64,000 nucleotides of DNA, from NCBI RefSeq assembly GCF_910592395.1, contig NC_088311.1:22042646-22106645 (forward strand), written 5' to 3'. Shown piece after piece: positions 58,508-64,000 of the stretch (positions within the stretch are counted from its first letter, which is position 1; each line of letters starts with the position of its first letter). Position numbers and translations under genes: made by a program. The stretch comes from Lineus longissimus (lineage: Eukaryota > Nemertea > Pilidiophora > Heteronemertea > Lineidae). The notes beneath the pieces are model-generated. The model saw nothing but the letters and a program-made list of their open reading frames with translations, was not told the origin of the DNA and ran no database searches.

Positions 58508-59999
58508 CGATAGGCTTTTTGTGTAGCTGAAAAGATTCGATGCCGAGACCTGTTGTAAATCCTTTTGGTCCATAGGTTCAAATTCTTCTTGGAATATGGT
58601 TCATTGAATACGGCCTGCCGCGGTGCAAGAAGGAGGAATGCCGAAGTAGGCCACACCGTAGTTTATGTGTACTTAGTTATTATTTCATATTGGGTGGGTA
58701 TTCAATTTTAATCTTTTGGCAGTTTGTGAAATGCATCACCCCTGGCTATCGAACAATTGCTCTTCATTGTTTCATTGCGTTCTGAAGGCTTGTCGCCTTG
58801 TGTGTTACATCGCATGCATAGTGTAAACGAATACATGCACATGTACTTCAGTGCAGTTGTAGCCGGCGCTTTTCCGTATTTCCCATCGGGTATTAACGAG
58901 TGGCTTCACAGTCACATCGATGTGGGGTCGTTTCCTTAACCCGCTGTGACTACAAAATCTCCTTAAACTTCAGCCTCTGCACGTGCCATAGAAGGGAAAA
59001 GCACACGTTTAAAAAATACATTTATTTGGCTCTAATACTTCTAAATTTTGACGAAAGTTGCGAGTAAACACAATTTTAAATCAGATTTTATTGTTAAGGA
59101 TGCCAACATTTTCAGATACGTTTCACAGATGCTCATTATATGTATAGTCATTGCAAATAGCAATTTTTTAAATAAAATTTTGAAATAGTAATCGATCTTA
59201 CCACATGTAACAGATAAACTCCCAAGTAAGGACAGCAACATGACTGCCTTTCCCTTTCTTAGGGTGAAACTTAAAAAGGACATCTACGAGATTGATGCAA
59301 GCTTGTACGGACGGAACTATATAACACTTCACATGGACATACATAATCATTTTGACATATCAATTTTGACAAATAATTTAGCATATTACTGCAAATATGT
59401 TCACAACAAAATGAAAGGTTTTTATCACAGTCAGGTTTCCGCGTTGAACGCATGAATTTAGCAAAATGGATAAACTATAAATTAAGTAAGCTTACATCTA
59501 CGCATGTATAATACAAGGTTAAAATCCAACGGAGGATTTGATAATTAGCACGACTATTTCGTCCAACTCTTATAACCTTTGTCTTTTAAGTTACCTACTT
59601 TTTTAAACCTTGCACGTATATGGCCAAAAAGGTTCATTAGCTTGGTGTTTTAGATTGATAAAATAACTTTTATCAAAGAAGGTGGCAAGGAAAAAAGAAA
59701 GCATAATTCTCCTGGTCAATGGCATCCCGACTCCCAGGAAGGATTTGTATCCCTTAATGCTTCCTTCCAACCTCAGGGCACAGCTACATGGCTAAGGGAT
59801 CAACATGGCTCAGTGGGTGACAGAGTATTTTGACGAAACATTTCTTAATAGCTACACCGTCTAGAACGTCCTCAGAAAAACTACTTAGAATAATTTATTT
59901 ACATTATACGTAGAGATGCGCCTCACGGAAGCCGTATGCTCATAATACTGCTCCCTGCCACTAGTCATTGAAACTAATATTGCTACCCCCAATGCTACT
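58508..59999. other. Region between SLC31-like and NWD-like genes
   Basis: AT-rich, with no recognisable gene. It lies between two converging 3' ends and should be their untranslated and intergenic sequence. A plus-strand AATAAA lies at 59171-59176 and a minus-strand one at 59894-59899. Confidence 0.5.
59894..59899 (-). terminator. Candidate NWD-like gene poly(A) signal
   Basis: AATAAA on the minus strand, about 100 bases past the stop codon at 60000. It is the first such signal downstream of the large terminal exon. Confidence 0.45.
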
Positions 60000-62900
60000 T
60001 CACATAACACTGCAAACTGAAGTTTTCGGATTGAGATACAGAAGAGTGTCAGACTTTGGGCGAATTCTCGGGACCGGCTTAACTTTGCGTAGAAGTTCTT
60101 TATCGACGATTCCGAGGCTGATTCCTGATGTTGGTCTCGAATACGGAGGGTCACTTGCCGTATCTACTTTATCCCACGATCTGCTGGAAGCACGGCCATC
60201 AGATAATGGAAATCGACGTCTCGCTATTTGCTTCATAATGGCCGACTTCTGCTCCCGTTGTTCGTCTATGATCACGTGAGAAACTACGCGACCGTCAGCG
60301 CAGCCAATGACAATGGTGTGTTCATCATGACCGATGGTGACGCACGTGATATCTCCTTGAATGTTGCACCTGGCTATCTCCGCACAGTCATCGATACGAA
60401 GCGCATACACCTCTCGTTTGTCATGGAAGATTGCCACAGTCCCACCAAGCGTCAGCCCAATCGGCTGCTTCCCTTCTGGGTGCAGCTGATTCAAGAAGAA
60501 CCCCGTTTCGATGTCGTAGATGTTGGATTCCTTATCGAGGCAGATCCGCATGTCTTTGCTGAAGAGTAACGAGCTGTCAATAGGTGTGCTGGGTGAGAGG
60601 AAGCTGTCGCAAACATGAGCCACAGTCTCTGTTTCCAAGTCCATTAGGAGGAGCCCTTTGCAGTATCCAGAACCTACGTTCATCATCCCATTCTCTACCT
60701 TCTCTTGTGTATCGTAAAGGATTATCAAGATGGTTGGTTTGTAGTAGCAGGGTCTGGCGTCTAAGATTCTCTTGACATTGACAAACGTCTGAAGGTGATC
60801 AGGCGATATCGTAATGGCGTCCATGGTGTGTGAATAATCCTTGCATAACTTGAAGACAGAGATGATTTTGCTGTCGAAAACTCCCCCGCCATCGGCTTCA
60901 GTCAGAATGACCAGGCGTTGGTCGTCAGGCGACAGGAAAGGCCGACCAAGCGCCCTATTCGCGGTGTTGGTGTAGTTGATCTCCCGAACTGTGTCCTCGT
61001 CTAAGCAAAGCTTCTTTATAAAGGTTGGTTGGTGTCCCTCGGTGTTGTGGTTATACATAACGTAGATAGAGTCGCCATTGAACGTGCTGACCCCAAAGGC
61101 GGGCTCGCTGCCGAATTCGTACACTAACCTGCGCTCTGGGACGTACCATACTTTGTTGGTGACATTCGGCTTCCTTGTATCTGTTGCAACGAATGCGTAC
61201 TGTCCGTCCGGGGTGATGGAGAGGTTCGTCACGACGCCATCATGAGTCAGAAGATCTGTCAACGTCCCCGTGTTCATGTCAATCACACCGACTTCATCAC
61301 TGTTGCGGCAGCGAACGAAACTAGTCTTATCATCCTTGGTGACTTGGACTTCCACTATGTCTCGTGTGAGCTTGTCTAGTATACCGATGTCGTACATGGC
61401 GTCTTCGACATTCCAAACATGAATTGCTGGATGCTGGTCGAGATAGCTAATGATTTGAGAGTTGTGCTTATTGACAATAATGCGTTTGATGACGCCCACG
61501 GGGGCCTGGAGTGTTGTCGCAAGCTGTCCTCCACTGACGTGCCAGATGTAGACGTTGCGGAAGATAGAGCCAATGAGGTATTTGTTGTCGCGAGAGAAGG
61601 CTGCATGAGTGAAGCACATGTCAACGCTATGAGACTGAGGTAGTCGGAACTCCTTGGGAATATCGTGCGGGCGCTGACACCGGACTACCACCTTCTCTCC
61701 TCGAATGTCGTAGGCGAGAATATTGTTAGTCCCCCGCACCATCAGGTACTTGTCCTCATTTGATACCTCGATGTGAGACACCCGATCCATGGGCATAGAA
61801 TGATCCAAGACTATTCTGTAAGACATCTCCACGCAGCCATTCTTTAGATGCATTACGGTCACCTTGTTCTCGACGCCGTCTATCCAGAACCCCCGACTCC
61901 CGTCACTGGTGAACACGATCATCATGGGTTTCTTCTCATACCTAGCACTACCAACGTGTTCTAATGTTTGCAGATTATACGACAGAATGTTCGGGCCGGC
62001 GTTACAGACAACGAACATGTTATCTGGCATGATTTCACAAACATTTCCTTTGGACTCAAGTCCAACAATATGCAGGAATTTACAGGTTTTCAAATCAGCT
62101 ATGCACACGAAACTCGTCTCAGCTGAGACAAGCAGACATATGTAATCATTTGAAATGCTGATCTTTTCGAGCGTATACTTCTCCCGAGGGGTGAGGGAAA
62201 TGTGGTTGGCAGGGATGAGCTGCCCGATGAACTTTCCACTCTCTGCGTCATGTATCTTGACCGCCATTCTGGTCACGTGGTCAACCAGGACGAAGTATTT
62301 CCCGTCAGGAGTGACGTGAAGGTCTCCGACGGATACAGGGATGTCAGTTTTGTGCTCTCCGGTTGCGAGGTCGAACACCCGCACAATTGATCTGTCTATC
62401 TTTTTACACATGAGGTACCGCCCATCATTTGAGATGTGGAAGAAGTCCATTGCTGTCTCACAGTTAAGGGTAAACTGTAACGGACTTCCAGGTGTCTGGT
62501 GGTAGGGGTAGGCCGGGATCAAAGCGCTGTGCTTTAAACCTGTCTTGTCGCTCTGATTGATCAACTCACGAATCAGCTGATGGCTTTGGTAGTAGGACAG
62601 AAGACGGCCTACCAGTTCGGCAGCCATGTTGTTGATATTTGCCTCAATGATGGCTTGACCCGAACGCAAGGCCTCCTCGACCAGCTGGGCTTCAACGCTT
62701 GGGTTTAAGCTGAAATCCTGGAGTATATGCTGCAAGGATAGCGCTTTTGCTTTGTTGTAAAGCCACTCGTAGTTGAAAAGTACCAGCATGTTTAGCTCAT
62801 CGAGTCTGCCAGAGAGATAGAGGTGGCGGGGGACCTGATCATACTTCCTTCGGTTGAATCCCCCAGAGATTCTGAAAGTGAGAGGCTGGGCTGGTACAAG

Positions 62901-63971
62901 GCGATCGGCCTCCGCTGCCGAGACCGGTAGTTTCTTCATTTCGATCAAAGTTTTTGGAATGAGGAACGGCTTCTTTTTGCCATGCCAATTTCCAAGGAAG
63001 TAGTCTGCCAGGTTGAAATGAATGTTCTTCTTTAGAGACTCGTCAGATAAGTACCGCTTTGTAGCAATATCTCTTATGAGGGTGTGATTGAAATCACACA
63101 GTGTGACACCGTCCCTGTCTCGGATTGTCAGGAATGTTGATATGTCAGACTTTATCATCAGCCACAACATCGGTGGGCAGCGCCTGACCGGCGGATGCCA
63201 TGTTTTATAGACCTCCGCTAACACGTCATCGTCAAGTGAGAGAAGGTCGACAATTTCACAATCACTCAGACCAGTATCCGCGGCGATCAAATAGGCCAAA
63301 GTTTTTTCAATGACAGCTTTGCCGTAATGCGCCTCGAGCAAATCGAACATATTCCCAGCACACTCCTCCATTGTTTTAAAGCATTGACCTTCAGAAGGTG
63401 CAAACCAAGATGGCCACGTTTTGGCTTCCGCGCAAATGAGCCGAGCGAATGTCGGAGAAGAACACGACTGGAACACGTAACCTAAGGTGTCCTGTTGTTC
63501 TTCACTCAGTGTCCTCTCATCGTTTTCTAACCAATCACTCACTAGACTTAAACAAGCGTCAGAAGAAAGTGGCAACACCTCCAAATAACTACAAGAGTCA
63601 CTGTAAATTTCAGTTTGCAGACGATTCAGTAATCCATGAGTCTCTGGCAGTGTGCTCAGGATAATTTTCACATTCTCCTTTAAGGAAATCGGCAGCCACC
63701 CCATGAAATGGGCGTTGTCGTCTGGCGCTAGTCTTTCCAGTGAACTAAACATGATCACCAAGTTTTTGCTACTGGGAAACTGGTCTAGAAGTTCTTGGAA
63801 GCAGCTCTGAAGCCCTTTTGCGTTTTTCGGAAGTGTTGATGTCTCTTGGCTGAGGATGGTCATCAACTGCTGGCAGACGGTCAACAGGATGTCCCGGATG
63901 TTTGAACTGACTGTAGTCAGTCCAACAATGCGTGATATAACATGAGTATCATCTCCAAGCCAATCCAGTAC
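60000..63971 (-). CDS. NWD-like: NACHT and WD-repeat protein (NWD-like), 3'-terminal exon, partial
   Basis: A single exon of 3972 bases (1323 aa plus stop) starts at a clear acceptor (ttttcttcag, 63972-63981) and runs to the stop, so the N-terminal exons, including the NACHT P-loop, lie outside the window. Its start, VLDWLGDDTHVISRIVGLTT, with ILLTVCQQLMTIL after it, matches the segment just after the P-loop region in NWD1/NWD2. The NACHT remainder and winged-helix parts follow, with LVIMFSSLERLAPDD and DFNHTLIRDIATKRYL. From about residue 470 there is a long series of beta-propeller blades, such as AAFSRDNKYLIGSIFRNVYI and ISPDGQ-type phrases (LSITPDGQYAFVATD). NWD proteins are STAND ATPases; NWD2 is neuronal and NWD1 has been tied to steroid-receptor and lipid biology. 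The C-terminus is KTSVCSVM, a possible CAAX box. Confidence 0.9.
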   Translation of the reverse strand, partial: VLDWLGDDTHVISRIVGLTTVSSNIRDILLTVCQQLMTILSQETSTLPKNAKGLQSCFQELLDQFPSSKNLVIMFSSLERLAPDDNAHFMGWLPISLKENVKIILSTLPETHGLLNRLQTEIYSDSCSYLEVLPLSSDACLSLVSDWLENDERTLSEEQQDTLGYVFQSCSSPTFARLICAEAKTWPSWFAPSEGQCFKTMEECAGNMFDLLEAHYGKAVIEKTLAYLIAADTGLSDCEIVDLLSLDDDVLAEVYKTWHPPVRRCPPMLWLMIKSDISTFLTIRDRDGVTLCDFNHTLIRDIATKRYLSDESLKKNIHFNLADYFLGNWHGKKKPFLIPKTLIEMKKLPVSAAEADRLVPAQPLTFRISGGFNRRKYDQVPRHLYLSGRLDELNMLVLFNYEWLYNKAKALSLQHILQDFSLNPSVEAQLVEEALRSGQAIIEANINNMAAELVGRLLSYYQSHQLIRELINQSDKTGLKHSALIPAYPYHQTPGSPLQFTLNCETAMDFFHISNDGRYLMCKKIDRSIVRVFDLATGEHKTDIPVSVGDLHVTPDGKYFVLVDHVTRMAVKIHDAESGKFIGQLIPANHISLTPREKYTLEKISISNDYICLLVSAETSFVCIADLKTCKFLHIVGLESKGNVCEIMPDNMFVVCNAGPNILSYNLQTLEHVGSARYEKKPMMIVFTSDGSRGFWIDGVENKVTVMHLKNGCVEMSYRIVLDHSMPMDRVSHIEVSNEDKYLMVRGTNNILAYDIRGEKVVVRCQRPHDIPKEFRLPQSHSVDMCFTHAAFSRDNKYLIGSIFRNVYIWHVSGGQLATTLQAPVGVIKRIIVNKHNSQIISYLDQHPAIHVWNVEDAMYDIGILDKLTRDIVEVQVTKDDKTSFVRCRNSDEVGVIDMNTGTLTDLLTHDGVVTNLSITPDGQYAFVATDTRKPNVTNKVWYVPERRLVYEFGSEPAFGVSTFNGDSIYVMYNHNTEGHQPTFIKKLCLDEDTVREINYTNTANRALGRPFLSPDDQRLVILTEADGGGVFDSKIISVFKLCKDYSHTMDAITISPDHLQTFVNVKRILDARPCYYKPTILIILYDTQEKVENGMMNVGSGYCKGLLLMDLETETVAHVCDSFLSPSTPIDSSLLFSKDMRICLDKESNIYDIETGFFLNQLHPEGKQPIGLTLGGTVAIFHDKREVYALRIDDCAEIARCNIQGDITCVTIGHDEHTIVIGCADGRVVSHVIIDEQREQKSAIMKQIARRRFPLSDGRASSRSWDKVDTASDPPYSRPTSGISLGIVDKELLRKVKPVPRIRPKSDTLLYLNPKTSVCSVM

Positions 63972-64000
63972 CTGAAGAAAACATTTGCGTAAGTTATTAT

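Noticed and set aside
60228-62390. Plus-strand open frames opposite the NWD-like exon
   Set aside because: They are antisense shadows of a long, clearly coding minus-strand exon.

Overview
This is a window of nuclear DNA from an animal. It holds seven spliced protein genes with GT-AG introns and one intron-poor gene, all with clear metazoan orthologues. Between and inside them lie many tandem repeats, inverted-repeat elements and tRNA-derived SINEs. Inter-alpha-trypsin inhibitor heavy chain, HCN channel and NACHT-WD genes together, with frequent tacatgta-type sequence and 'gaccttgaaaagtaggtca' tandem repeats, suggest a marine invertebrate (lophotrochozoan or non-vertebrate deuterostome). The sequence alone does not settle the phylum.

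Layout: 1-2620 is repeat-rich (a 132-bp palindrome, five 302-bp tandem units ending in an ACG microsatellite, and a small hAT-like element). 3963-14043 (minus) is GLDC, the mitochondrial glycine cleavage P-protein, rebuilt as 19 exons and 1025 aa. 14181-16410 holds repeats, hairpins, a degenerate tRNA-Pro and a LINE fragment. 18016-20303 (minus) is RNF170 (4 exons, 267 aa). 21263-30605 (plus) is a HOOK dynein adaptor (16 exons, 708 aa), divergent from RNF170 and separated from it by an inverted-repeat element. 30606-39294 is mostly non-coding, with a SINE and degenerate repeats. 39295-40563 (minus) is a LicD-family type II membrane protein. 42362-55402 (minus) is an ITIH-like gene (14 exons, 923 aa). 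Its 5-kb fourth intron contains, on the opposite strand, a complete HCN channel gene (48019-51528, 3 exons, 837 aa). 56633-58507 (plus) is a probable SLC31/CTR copper transporter, less certain at its first exon. 60000-63971 (minus) is the large 3'-terminal exon of a NACHT and WD-repeat (NWD-like) gene that continues beyond the window.

The genes do not form a pathway; they are a normal mix of metabolic, ubiquitin, trafficking, extracellular-matrix, excitability, metal-transport and signalling genes. The most notable points are the nested antisense HCN gene, an inverted-repeat element placed in the 5' regions of GLDC and RNF170/HOOK (with a perfect cAMP-response element in the GLDC copy), a perfect-TIR element in a GLDC intron whose terminal motif is multiplied internally, and loss of the Asp-Pro-His motif in the ITIH protein. 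I found no wholly new multi-gene system. Exon boundaries were read by eye from splice signals, frame continuity and remembered family conservation; no alignment or search was run.
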